NCBI GenBank assembly: GCA_913051655.1
Contig: CAJXHI010000026.1
Coordinates: forward strand, 1 to 35,864
From: an uncultured Alphaproteobacteria bacterium
GTDB lineage: Bacteria > Pseudomonadota > Alphaproteobacteria > Rhodobacterales > Rhodobacteraceae
Direction: 5' to 3'
DNA: 35,864 nucleotides
The position numbers were made by a program, and so were the translations under genes. Numbering within the stretch: position 1 is the stretch's first letter; the number at the start of each line of letters is the position of its first letter. This document shows positions 28,060-35,864 of this stretch, piece after piece. The notes beneath the pieces were generated by a model that did no database searches, was not told where the DNA came from, and saw nothing but the letters and a program-made list of their open reading frames with translations.

Positions 28060-28368
28060 ACAGAGTGCATGGCGATTCGTATATCTTTAAAGTTGCAACT
28101 TGGAGTTGTTCTGGCGTTCAAGTGGACGGATGCTGTTTTGGCATTTGCCAAAGCAATTCAATAATTAGGTGCGACAATTACGTTTGTATCAATCATCGAA
28201 GGTCAAACACAAACCTTGTAATCTAATATCTACAGTTTTTTGCAAGTTCCTAGCGGCGATCAGTCTGCCTTTCATCCTGTTGGTATCGCAGTGCTGATTC
28301 CGGTCTTTACTTTTGTGGCCTCGGAAATTCTGGGTGCGCGTGTTAGTGCGTGTGTGGGTGAGCGATGA
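28060..28368 (+). pseudogene. modB: Molybdate ABC transporter permease remnant (3' part)
   Basis: ModB is the membrane channel of the molybdate importer. Only the last third or so can be read: AVLAFAKAIQ, then a stop (28162-28164) where the family has the Glu of GEFGATITFV, then LGATITFVSIIEGQTQTL, a second stop (28219-28221), then IYSFLQVPSGD and a final membrane segment. The 5' two thirds are absent, because the rimP leader begins less than 200 bases upstream. The stop still overlaps the modC ATG as ATGA, as in a working modBC operon. Two in-frame stops plus truncation mean it cannot make ModB. Confidence 0.8.
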
Positions 28369-29412
28369 ACCCGAGCAACACAATCGATCAAAACATTGGT
28401 GCGTTTGATCTTTCAATTGCGTTTTCTGCGATAAAAGACGTTACAGCGCTTTTGGAGTCATATGCTTCTGGAAAGACAACTGTTCTAAAAGCCATTGCTG
28501 GTTTGGTGTGGCCAAATGCTGGGCATATTGAGATTCCTAACTACACTATTTTCGATAGCGAAAAAAGGATCAAACTTTCCGCTCACAAAAGGCAGGTTGG
28601 CCATGTTTTCAGGATATTCGGCTTTTTCTGCATTTCACGTTTAAAGGTAATCTTGAATATACGATTAAATTTGGAGGCAAAGGGCGTAAATTTGATCATA
28701 TCATCGCTGATCTATTGGGAATTGGTCCTCTGTTGAGCCGTATTATTGACGGGTTATCGCGCAGCGAACGCCAAAGGATTTCCATTGCGCTCTCTTTTTT
28801 TCGCTCTCAAGTTACTTTTGCTAGATGGACCGATGGCGGCCCTAGATGAATCTCGCAAATGTAAATTTTTTCACTATCTAAAATGGCTTCGTGATGAAGA
28901 GGGGCTTCCTATCATTCACGTGAGCCATTTTTTGCCCGAAGTGGCGCATCTTGCTTCGCAAATTGCCACGCTTAAAGACGATAAAATGATATCTTATGGT
29001 TCGGCAGAGGATGTGATGAGCGATCCCTTTGTGCAGGATTTTGTATCATAACAGCAGACTAGGTTCTAAAAGCAAAGGGTGGATCAACATTTTCCGATGT
29101 GATCAGCAGATCAAGATGTCAGCCAGTAAAATATTTTCCCCTAGTGTCGCGGCTCCTTAGGCATAGGTGATACATATACTTATCCTTACCCGTAGTGTTG
29201 TCAAAAGCTTGCCAAAGCTTAGGAATATATTTGCCTTGAGGATCTTACCTGCTAAAATATTATGCATTAAAACAGGAACGGACCTAGGACAATCGTAGAG
29301 CTGGCATCGGGTGAGGATAAGATCCTAGCGCGCATTACATCCCGCTCGGCAGCGTTTTCGGCCTTTTGTTGAACACAGAGTGTTTTGCGATCATAAAATC
29401 GCGTTCAATTAG
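28365..29412 (+). pseudogene. modC: Molybdate ABC transporter ATPase, decayed
   Basis: The stretch has the length of a full modC (about 350 codons), but its reading frame is broken. Frame pieces in order: LLESYASGKTTVLKAIAGL (Walker A area, with the glycines before SGKTT lost), then a one-base loss in the T run near 28605, where VFQD would be expected; then DIRLFLHFTFKGNLEY and LSRSERQRISIAL (ABC signature with SGG changed to SRS); a shift at T7 28795-28801; LLLLDGPMAALDESRK (Walker B) and IIHVSHFLPEVAHLAS; a stop at 29049-29051; and finally the ModC-type C domain (LRILPAKILCIKTG, LARITSRSAA), again with shifts. Several independent lesions rule out a single sequencing error. Confidence 0.85.
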
Positions 29413-29454
29413 TTCGACAGAGATATGGTCGTGATGCGGATTGCTATATGAGAT

Positions 29455-29721
29455 CTACTTCTTCAAAATTGTTTTTTCCGCATCGTCATCTTCCACAAAG
29501 CGGGAGTAAACTCCTTCAGGCAGCGAAATTGCGGCGGCAAGGTCGCGCAATTGCGCGATTGAAACAGTAACCTTTTGCACCTCATTCAATCTGGTATCAA
29601 ACTGCTCTATGGTGAAACATTCGGCAAAACTGTTTATGATGATGTCTTCTTGCAGTGAAGCCGTACCTTCATCAACAAGTGTTACAACAGTAGAGTCAAA
29701 TTCGTGTTCAATCGTAAACAT
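29455..29721 (-). CDS. Small conserved protein of unknown function
   Basis: An 88-residue acidic protein without signal peptide or membrane segment. It begins MFTIEHEFDSTVVTLVDEG and contains EDIIINSFAECFTIEQFD and a helix VSIAQLRDLAAAISLPEGVY. I recall similar short proteins from Rhodobacteraceae, but no function is known to me. The pattern of strands then a helix suggests a small folded cytosolic protein. It is flanked by the modC remnant and, divergently, by the M48 protease gene (79 bases between starts). The ribosome site is weak. Confidence 0.65.
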   Translation of the reverse strand: MFTIEHEFDSTVVTLVDEGTASLQEDIIINSFAECFTIEQFDTRLNEVQKVTVSIAQLRDLAAAISLPEGVYSRFVEDDDAEKTILKK

Positions 29722-29799
29722 ACGGTCTTAATATCCTGCTTGTTTAGTTTTGCAAATGTATCATAAACAAGTCGGCAGAAACTGTAGGCTCAGAATAAA

Positions 29800-30510
29800 A
29801 TGGCATTTTGGAAAAATGTACCCTTTGTTTTTGCGCTCATCGGATTGTGGTCTTGTGCCTCTGTTGAACGAGAAAATGAACGCCAAACTTATCATAAATC
29901 AGGGGTTGCAACCAAAGATTTTTCACAGTCAAGCGGCGAATTTGCTCAGGTTGTATCACGCGTTGAGCCTGTTGCAGAGTCGCTCTGTCGAAGCTCTGGC
30001 CACCCTTTGAATTGTGATTTCGAAATTGTCGTTGATGCGCGCGACCCTGAGAATATGAATGCTTTTCAAACGCTGCGCAAAAATGGACGGCCTTTGATCG
30101 TTTTCACGCAGGCGCTGATCGACGCCACACAGAATGATGATGAGCTGGCTTTTGTGCTCGGCCATGAAATGGCTCATCATTTACATGGCCATATCCACCG
30201 TCAATATCAAAGCTCACGCGCCGGTGCAATTTTATTGGGGGGGATCATCGCGATTACTGGAGCGTCCGCAGATATAGTGCAATCAGCTCAACGGGTTGGG
30301 GCAGGCATAGGGGCGCGTACATATTCTAAAGAATTCGAGTTAGAGGCGGATCGGCTCGGTGCGTTGATTGCAATTCATTCAGGATATAATCCTGTAAAGG
30401 GGGCTGCGTTCTTTGCACGTCTGCCTGATCCCGGTGATCAATTTCTGGGTTCCCACCCTCCTAATGCGGCCCGTGTTGAAATGGTCCGCCGTGTGAGCCT
30501 TGGATACTAA
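29800..30510 (+). CDS. M48-family zinc metalloprotease, lipoprotein
   Basis: A 236-residue peptidase with the zinc motif HEMAH (His122, His126; LGHEMAHHLHGH) and the third ligand in FELEADRLGA (Glu182). An N-terminal signal of lipoprotein type (FVFALIGLWSC, with Cys19 as lipidation site) places it at the periplasmic face of a membrane, probably the outer one. It resembles LoiP/YcaL-type small M48 proteases, which act in envelope protein quality control. There is no TPR domain as in BepA. The start has little ribosome-site support, but the signal peptide fits it. Confidence 0.88.
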   Translation: MAFWKNVPFVFALIGLWSCASVERENERQTYHKSGVATKDFSQSSGEFAQVVSRVEPVAESLCRSSGHPLNCDFEIVVDARDPENMNAFQTLRKNGRPLIVFTQALIDATQNDDELAFVLGHEMAHHLHGHIHRQYQSSRAGAILLGGIIAITGASADIVQSAQRVGAGIGARTYSKEFELEADRLGALIAIHSGYNPVKGAAFFARLPDPGDQFLGSHPPNAARVEMVRRVSLGY

Positions 30511-30521
30511 CTAACCGATTT

Positions 30522-31598
30522 TCAGCTAAAGCGTTCTGGCAACAATGCGGTGCATAAATCTGAAGACAATGCGCTTTGGCGCCCTAAAATAAGGTCTGCT
30601 GTCAGCTGGCTGGCTGCAGCTGCCGTTTGAAACCCGTATCCCCCTTGACCGCATAGCCAGAAAAACTGCCTATTTTCTGGTGAGCGACCAATCACAAGGC
30701 TACGATCTGGCGAAAAGGTGCGTAACCCCGCCCAATTGGTCGTCATGCGTTCCACAGGATGAGTGATCATTTCTTCGAACCGCGCGATTCCTTTGGCGAG
30801 AACCATATTGTCTGCCCAAGCGTCTTGAGGGTCAAGAGGGTCTTCGTCCGCAGGGGACACGATTAATTGTCCCGCATCAGGTTTTGCATACCAACGTTCG
30901 TTGATTTCGTCCAAAAGTGGCCAGTCGCTAGGGTCAAAACCCCCTGGCACAGGAATACGTGCAATTGAGCGTCTATAGGGCGTGAAGCCCAATGGAGTGA
31001 TCCCAGCAAGCGCGGCTATCTTATCTGCCCATGCGCCAGAGGCATTGATCAATATTGAAGCAGAGAATCGTTCCGTTTTCGCGGCGACCTGCCATTGCCC
31101 ACTCGCAAACGAAATTGAAGTAACCTCAGAATTTAAATGTATCTCTGCTTTCGCAGCACGGGCTTCTCTTGCAAAGTTCTGAAAAAATAGGTCGGTATCA
31201 ATATCACTTACATCTTCACGATAGGCGGCAAAACCGACAACTTCAGTGTTGATAAGTGGAATTTTTGTTTTCGCTTCATTGAGTGAAATAAGGTCCAGAT
31301 TAAAGCCCTTGGCTTCTTCTAGGAAATCATCTTTGTCTTCCTTTTTGGCGGTGAGCATGAAACCACGGGGACTTAACACCCCGCCATTGGCAGAAGTAAG
31401 ATAATCGACGCTTGCCGAATTTAGGCCTCTCACTATATCATTGCCGTAATCCTCGATAAATGCGGCGGCAGACCGGCCCGAGGCGTGATAGGCCAGCCGG
31501 TCTTCGCGTTCCAAAACGGTCACTTTTGCATGTGGGGCAAGGCGCGCTGCGGCTGATATGCCGGCAATGCCACCCCCAATAATGATGATATCGTTCAT
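30522..31598 (-). CDS. FAD-dependent oxidoreductase of the DAO family
   Basis: A 358-residue flavoprotein. The N-terminal Rossmann motif IIIGGGIAGISAAARL (5-20) binds FAD, and the segments ILINASGAWADKIAALAG, GLRTFSPDRSLVIGRSP and CGQGGYGFQTAAAASQL are standard for D-amino-acid/glycine oxidase-like enzymes. It probably oxidises an amino acid or secondary amine; the substrate is not clear. The gene stands directly downstream of an aldo/keto reductase pseudogene in the same direction, and may once have shared a transcript with it. An intact start is seen at 31598. Confidence 0.87.
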   Translation of the reverse strand: MNDIIIIGGGIAGISAAARLAPHAKVTVLEREDRLAYHASGRSAAAFIEDYGNDIVRGLNSASVDYLTSANGGVLSPRGFMLTAKKEDKDDFLEEAKGFNLDLISLNEAKTKIPLINTEVVGFAAYREDVSDIDTDLFFQNFAREARAAKAEIHLNSEVTSISFASGQWQVAAKTERFSASILINASGAWADKIAALAGITPLGFTPYRRSIARIPVPGGFDPSDWPLLDEINERWYAKPDAGQLIVSPADEDPLDPQDAWADNMVLAKGIARFEEMITHPVERMTTNWAGLRTFSPDRSLVIGRSPENRQFFWLCGQGGYGFQTAAAASQLTADLILGRQSALSSDLCTALLPERFS

Positions 31599-31601
31599 GT
31601 T

Positions 31602-32129
31602 TGGTCAATCCTATCGGTTACAGGTGGCAGTTTTGGTGATAATGCAGATATTCGGTGACAAGCTACTCTGAAAGAGAATACGCCATCGCCTTTAATAATG
31701 GAACTAGTTGATCCAAGCCAGAAACAAATATGATTGGCATCGGTTGTGTGGGATGCATGTGTGCTCATGCGATGACAAGTGTTGCGGGATTTACGCCCAG
31801 TGTATCTGCCAAATCATAGTTTTTTTGCAAGGTCCCGCATAAACGTCAGCTCATAGGGAAGTGCATAACGATCATCCTCAACGAAACGTCCCTGTTCAAT
31901 TCGCAAATATTTCTCCGGTAACAATCCCCGCCTTAAAATAAACGGCAATGGCGATACCGTTGACCGCACACATTGGCAGGATTACGGCCTCTGCCTGTAC
32001 TTTCACAATGTTATACATGAGTTGGGAAGACTCGATGCTAAAGCCTAAAGACCTTGCGCGATGAATGGTATCTATGTCATGCCAAGCTGAAAAATAAAAA
32101 TCCCAATGTAGCGGTTTTTGCTGCTTCAT
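31602..32129 (-). pseudogene. Aldo/keto reductase remnant (C-terminal two thirds)
   Basis: Aldo/keto reductases are NADPH-dependent carbonyl reductases. Pieces of one can be read in three frames, in the right order: FSAWHDIDTIHRARSLGFSI and QLMYNIVKVQAEAVILPMCA (family: QPMYNLVKRQAE), VNGIAIAVYFKAGIVTGE (the shared piece GIA..Y..LGGGLLTG), RFVEDDRYA, then after a shift at a seven-base run (31820-31826) LADTLGVNPATLVIA, a TGA where Trp is usual, AHMHPTQPMPII, a TAG after YSLSE, and LSPKLPPVTDRI at the end. The N-terminal third with the catalytic Tyr is absent. It cannot encode an enzyme. Confidence 0.8.
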
Positions 32130-32280
32130 CTAAGCTCTGAAAAATTTACGAATAATATGTCAATAAATCTTGCAGTGATAGGGATTTTTTAAATGAACGC
32201 CGTTGTTTTTGCGTCTTCTTTTCCTGTGTGACAAAGAGACTTAGCGTGGGTATTAATTGAAAAGGCATGGGGAATTAATA
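32130..32280. other. Short intergenic stretch upstream of the MBL-fold gene
   Basis: A/T-rich spacer between the aldo/keto reductase remnant and the MBL-fold gene. It ends with GGGGA about eight bases before ATG 32281, a plausible ribosome site. No RNA gene or clear promoter could be supported. Confidence 0.4.
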
Positions 32281-33261
32281 ATGAAAAACCTACCACATCT
32301 CATTACTTTTTTTAAGTTCGCAGGGGTGATAACCGCGTTGGTTAATCTGGCGTCCAGCATTACTGCAAGCGAAGACATTGCAGATCAATACCCACAATCA
32401 GCGCTTTATCAAAAACCTGTTGAAGTAATTCCGGGTGTATACAGTGCGATCGGAGCAACAGCACCACCCACATATGAAAATACCGGTCATAACAATAACC
32501 TTTCCTTCATTGTGACAGGAGACGGCGTGGTGGTGATCAATGCAGGAGCCGCGGATATACTTGCCAAAGCTATGCATGAAGAAATCAAGGCGGTGACAAA
32601 TGAGCCCGTTGTCCTTGTGATAAATGAAAATGGACAGGGTCACGCAAACCTTGGCAATGGATACTGGGTTGATCAAGGAGTGAAGGTCATAGCTCACGTC
32701 GATGCAGCCAATGAGTTCGAAGATTTGGGATTTGATGAATTGAAAAGGATGAAGGGGTACAATCGGGAAAAAGCAGAAAATAGCCGTGTCGAGCCCCCCA
32801 GCGAAACCTTTGAGGAAAGTTTCAATCTAAATGTTGGGCGTTTTAAGATTGAGGTACTGTACCTTGGCCCAGCACATAGTGCAGGAGATATTTCGGTCTG
32901 GCTTCCGAACGAAAGCCTAGTGATTGCCGGTGATATTGCTTTTCACGAACGTATGTTGCCGATTTTTCCGGAAACCATCGTCGCTGACTGGCTTGAAACT
33001 TGGGACAATGAATTCGAAGCCTTGAATGCCACATATGTTATCCCAGGTCACGGTCATCCGACCAACATGGCGCAGGTACGCCGGTATACACGTGATTATC
33101 TTATGCATTTGCGCAAAGTCGTGGGAGATTTCATGGACGAAGGAGGCGAATTAAAGGACGCCTATTATGTGGATCAATCTCAATATGAAATCTTAGACAC
33201 CTTTGAACAGCTTGCCGCGCGCAATGCGGGTCAGGTTTTTGAACAATTGGAGTTTGAATAA
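32281..33261 (+). CDS. Exported MBL-fold protein with atypical metal site
   Basis: A 326-residue protein with an N-terminal signal peptide (about 1-30) and a metallo-beta-lactamase fold: NLSFIVTGDGVVVINAG (74-89), PAHSAGDISVWLP (198-209, His199), VIAGDIAFHERM (Asp218) and VIPGHGHPT (His257). Where the family has the metal motif HxHxDH, this protein has INENGQGH (114-121), leaving only His121. I recall a related group with NGQDH at this place, so the change may mark a subfamily and not a fresh mutation. Whether it binds one metal, two or none cannot be decided. ATG 32281 is chosen over a TTG 24 bases earlier because of the ribosome site and signal peptide. Confidence 0.82.
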   Translation: MKNLPHLITFFKFAGVITALVNLASSITASEDIADQYPQSALYQKPVEVIPGVYSAIGATAPPTYENTGHNNNLSFIVTGDGVVVINAGAADILAKAMHEEIKAVTNEPVVLVINENGQGHANLGNGYWVDQGVKVIAHVDAANEFEDLGFDELKRMKGYNREKAENSRVEPPSETFEESFNLNVGRFKIEVLYLGPAHSAGDISVWLPNESLVIAGDIAFHERMLPIFPETIVADWLETWDNEFEALNATYVIPGHGHPTNMAQVRRYTRDYLMHLRKVVGDFMDEGGELKDAYYVDQSQYEILDTFEQLAARNAGQVFEQLEFE

Positions 33262-33276
33262 TCTTAATTCGGGCGT

Positions 33277-33867
33277 CTAGAAAGCCTTTGATAGCGAATG
33301 GTATCGGTTAATATAAGCTTTGCGCACTTCCAGCGGTGGGCGCAGATCTATGGTAAAGCCGTTCAGAAATTTAGGATCATATTTTCCGAAAAATTTATCA
33401 GCTTCGTTTCTGGTAAAGCCTGCGATTTGGGTCGCTTCGAGCCAAGCACTTATCTTATCCGCTTTCTTGATTTGCCGTTTCACCTTAAGGGGAATTTTTG
33501 CTGGTAATCCAAAGCGGATGTGAATGGCGCGACTCAAACGATCATCAAGTGTTTCATAGCCCTCGCCAACCGTTGCCTTTACAGGGGAAATCATATCTCC
33601 AATCACATATTCTGGTGCGTCATGTAAAAGTGCCGCTAACAACCACTTTGAAGTAGTGTCGGGCTCCAGCATGTGAAAAATCCGCTCAACCAGTAGCGAA
33701 TGTTCTGCGACGCAATAAGAAAAGTCACCCTTAGTTTGTCCATTCCAGCGTGCAACAAAGGCCAAACCATGCGCGATGTCTTCGATTTCAATATCTACAG
33801 GGGTTGGGTCAAGTAGATCAAGCCGCCGTCCCGAAAGCATCCTTTGCCATGCTCGTTGAGTTTTCAT
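33277..33867 (-). CDS. HD-domain phosphohydrolase (YfbR-like)
   Basis: A 196-residue protein with the HD metal site: YCVAEHSLLV (His56), LLHDAPEYVIGD (His82, Asp83) and a later Asp. This pattern and length resemble YfbR-type 5'-deoxynucleotidases and related HD hydrolases; the start (AWQRMLSGRRLDLLDPTP) is one I recall from alphaproteobacterial members. It may act on nucleotides, but the substrate is inferred. It starts five bases after the stop of the ABC exporter gene, so both are in one operon. Its 3' end faces the MBL-fold gene, 15 bases away. Confidence 0.87.
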   Translation of the reverse strand: MKTQRAWQRMLSGRRLDLLDPTPVDIEIEDIAHGLAFVARWNGQTKGDFSYCVAEHSLLVERIFHMLEPDTTSKWLLAALLHDAPEYVIGDMISPVKATVGEGYETLDDRLSRAIHIRFGLPAKIPLKVKRQIKKADKISAWLEATQIAGFTRNEADKFFGKYDPKFLNGFTIDLRPPLEVRKAYINRYHSLSKAF

Positions 33868-33871
33868 AGGC

Positions 33872-35665
33872 TTATGACGCCTCCTCGCTCATCTGTGCTT
33901 CAAACATCGATTTATAGAGACTACTGCTTTTCATGAGTTCCTCGTGGATACCTTCTTCGACCAAATGCCCGGACTCGATTACATAAATTTTATCTGCATC
34001 CAGAACGCTTGAAAATTTGTGGGTCACAACAATAGTTGTTTTTCCTTTCTGAAGCTCCACAAACGCGTCATTGACTTTTTTTTCTGTGAGAGCATCTAGC
34101 GCAGAGGTGGCTTCGTCCAAAATCAGAACTGGCGCTGGTCGCAGAAATGCACGTGCAATCGCGATCCTTTGTTTTTGCCCGCCTGAAAGCTGGCTGCCCT
34201 TTGGTCCAACAGAAATGTCACCGCGTTCATGCATTAACGTATCTATGTGGGCCAACTTCGCAGCCTCTTCGATTTGTGCGTCAGAGGCAGCGGGATTGGC
34301 ATACAGTATATTTTCTCGTATCGAACTGTTGAATACCACCACGTCTTGGGCGACCACAGAAAAATGGCTCCGCAAGGAGTCACGTCTAAAGTGTCGCGTA
34401 TCCTGCCCATTAAAGGTTATGCTACCTCCACTTACCTCATAGAGACGTGAGATCAAACTGAGGATGGTGGTCTTGCCAGAACCTGTTGACCCGACGATAG
34501 CCGTTTTGTGGCCGCGTTTGAAGTCCATCGAAATACCATCAAAGACCTGAGATCCGTTCATATAGGAAAACTTCACATCATTTATGGAAATATCTATAGT
34601 GTCCGCTTTAAAAGCTGGCTTATCCTTATCGGCTGTTTTTTCATCTTTGGCGTCAACTAATAACTTAATGCTTTCAAGTAGGATTAAGCTCGCCTGCATT
34701 TGTGCGAAAAACTGAGAAAGTGCACGTGCTGGATCAAAAATGATCACCATGCCCAGAATGAAAGCGATAATCGATGCTCCGTCCAAAGCGTAATGATCGG
34801 ACAGAACCATGTAGCCCCCGCCGCCAATCACGAGCACGAAAATAAAGGCAGATGATAAATCAATAGAAGGAAGTATTAGAGCCTGTGTCTTTTGTAATCG
34901 CACCGTCAAATCTTTAATTCTAGCTGAAGCGTAATCCATCCGATTGATTTCAGTTTCTTCTTGGCCGGACATTTTAACCGTCCGTATTCCGCTTGCCATT
35001 TCATCAATGCTTGTCATGTAAGCTCCAAGCACGACTTCAGCAGAGCGTTGAATTTTTTTTATATTCCCTGAAACGGATTTTAAAATAAAAAATATTAATG
35101 GAAGCACGATCAATGCTGTGATAAAAAGGATTGCTGATTTGTAAACCAAATATCCTGACACAATAAATATCGTAATAAAGTCTTTCACGGCATTTACTGT
35201 TGTTTTCCCAACAAATTGGCTTAGCCCATCTACTTGTGTGACCATGCGCAAAATTAAGTCAGATGAATTATTAATGTCATAATAACCCTGCTTTAGATGT
35301 ACCACTTTTTTGATCAATTGGCCACGCAGTTTCAGCATGGCTTCGCTTGCTATTTTGACAGACAACACCGGCACTACGTATGAAATCAGCGCGCGTAGCC
35401 CAAAGGCACCAATTACGAAGCCGCAAATTTTGACAAGATCCCAAAAATTCCCATCCTCGAAAATGACTCGCAGACCGTCTTCTGTGTAAACAAGAAATTG
35501 TTGGTAGACGAACCCTTGAATTATAAGCAGCACCATGATGACAACCAGCCATGGTATTTTCTCCTTCATGTAATTGTTCCAAAACCAGCGGATATTGATT
35601 TTATCCGTTTCTGAAAACATCGCTTTGGCCATTAATTGGGTTCCATAGGTTGGTCCTAAACTCAT
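33872..35665 (-). CDS. ABC exporter, fused permease and ATPase (MsbA-like)
   Basis: A 597-residue half-transporter that should work as a homodimer in the inner membrane. The N part has about six membrane segments (near 38-55, 80-100, 162-190 as a pair, 268-285 and 297-312). The nucleotide-binding part has Walker A GSTGSGKTT (392-400), the Q loop in VVAQD, the signature LSGGQ (493-497), Walker B LILDEA (514-519) and the H-loop VTHKFS. The set is complete. It resembles MsbA-type lipid or multidrug exporters; the substrate is unknown. The start at 35665 has a weak ribosome site and a later ATG (Met12 or Met16) could be used. The HD hydrolase gene follows in the same operon. Confidence 0.9.
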   Translation of the reverse strand: MSLGPTYGTQLMAKAMFSETDKINIRWFWNNYMKEKIPWLVVIMVLLIIQGFVYQQFLVYTEDGLRVIFEDGNFWDLVKICGFVIGAFGLRALISYVVPVLSVKIASEAMLKLRGQLIKKVVHLKQGYYDINNSSDLILRMVTQVDGLSQFVGKTTVNAVKDFITIFIVSGYLVYKSAILFITALIVLPLIFFILKSVSGNIKKIQRSAEVVLGAYMTSIDEMASGIRTVKMSGQEETEINRMDYASARIKDLTVRLQKTQALILPSIDLSSAFIFVLVIGGGGYMVLSDHYALDGASIIAFILGMVIIFDPARALSQFFAQMQASLILLESIKLLVDAKDEKTADKDKPAFKADTIDISINDVKFSYMNGSQVFDGISMDFKRGHKTAIVGSTGSGKTTILSLISRLYEVSGGSITFNGQDTRHFRRDSLRSHFSVVAQDVVVFNSSIRENILYANPAASDAQIEEAAKLAHIDTLMHERGDISVGPKGSQLSGGQKQRIAIARAFLRPAPVLILDEATSALDALTEKKVNDAFVELQKGKTTIVVTHKFSSVLDADKIYVIESGHLVEEGIHEELMKSSSLYKSMFEAQMSEEAS

Positions 35666-35798
35666 CTACTCGGACAAACAGATATTTACAATCATTTGGG
35701 CGGCGAGTTTTCGCAAAGCCCAATTCATTAGTTGACCGATATGTGCTTAAACCCTGCTCAACATCTAAGAAAATCAGTTTTCATTTTCGTTCTGCTGG

Positions 35799-35804
35799 TA
35801 TACT
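35799..35804 (+). promoter_or_regulatory. Probable -10 box of tRNA-Thr
   Basis: TATACT, five of six consensus bases, lies 11 bases before the tRNA 5' end. A -35 box is not clear (TTTTCA at 35778-35783 would leave only 15 bases). No other gene lies between the ABC exporter start and the tRNA. Confidence 0.4.
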
Positions 35805-35815
35805 AAATCCACTCT

Positions 35816-35864
35816 GCCCCAATAGCTCAGTCGGTAGAGCAACTGTTTCGTAAATAGTAGGTCG
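35816..35864 (+). tRNA. tRNA-Thr (anticodon CGU), 5' part, cut by the window end
   Basis: The first 49 bases of a tRNA are present: acceptor strand GCCCCAA, D arm GCTCAGTCGGTAGAGC, anticodon stem ACTGT/ATAGT with loop TTCGTAA (anticodon CGT, reading ACG for threonine) and the variable loop. The T arm and 3' acceptor strand lie beyond the window. Confidence 0.9.

Noticed and set aside
1..35864. CRISPR arrays, insertion sequences, toxin-antitoxin or defence systems
   Set aside because: No repeat-spacer pattern, transposase or defence-type domain could be recognised anywhere in the window.

Overview
The window looks like a chromosomal housekeeping segment from an alphaproteobacterium of the order Rhodobacterales, probably a roseobacter-type marine bacterium. 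This is judged from recalled family likeness only. The clues are a petP/petR regulator pair beside ilvE, a small DUF1467 membrane protein after methylmalonyl-CoA epimerase, the order secA / parvulin / argJ / mutT / infB / ylxR / nusA / rimP, and CarB and AspRS proteins of alphaproteobacterial style. Base composition is moderate and no mobile element, integrase, phage gene or CRISPR array was seen.

Layout. 1-850: a decayed MarR-type regulator and a tRNA-Lys(UUU) with promoter and terminator. 954-3668: a tight operon dapF-mtaB-GST. 4070-8016: a second GST convergent with carB. 8260-10847: aspS and a GNAT acetyltransferase. 10848-11630: a gap with two small unassigned frames that look like one broken gene. 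11631-12331: methylmalonyl-CoA epimerase and a DUF1467 protein. 12342-13935 (minus): nitroreductase and prolyl iminopeptidase. 13985-14743: ubiG, convergent with petR-petP (minus), which is divergent from ilvE. 17104-19800 (minus): secA. 19969-22441: parvulin, argJ and mutT in an overlapping operon. 22464-27798 (minus): the rimP-nusA-ylxR-infB operon, preceded by a promoter and a terminator-like hairpin. 28060-29412: remnants of a molybdate transporter (modB 3' part and nearly full-length modC). 29455-33867: a small conserved protein, an M48 lipoprotein protease, a DAO-family oxidoreductase, an aldo/keto reductase pseudogene, an atypical MBL-fold protein and an HD hydrolase. 33872-35665 (minus): an MsbA-like ABC exporter. 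35816-end: the 5' part of tRNA-Thr(CGU).

Functionally the window joins amino acid synthesis (dapF, argJ, ilvE, carB), translation and transcription (aspS, mtaB, infB, nusA, rimP, tRNAs), protein export and folding (secA, parvulin), ubiquinone synthesis (ubiG) and redox or detoxification genes. The most notable observations are gene decay at several places (MarR, modBC, aldo/keto reductase), a Cys-to-Ser change at a catalytic position of DapF, a 19-bp inverted repeat placed between petP and ilvE as a MarR operator would be, an attenuator-like hairpin in front of the nusA operon, and an MBL-fold protein lacking most of its first metal motif. I did not find a convincing new multi-gene system.
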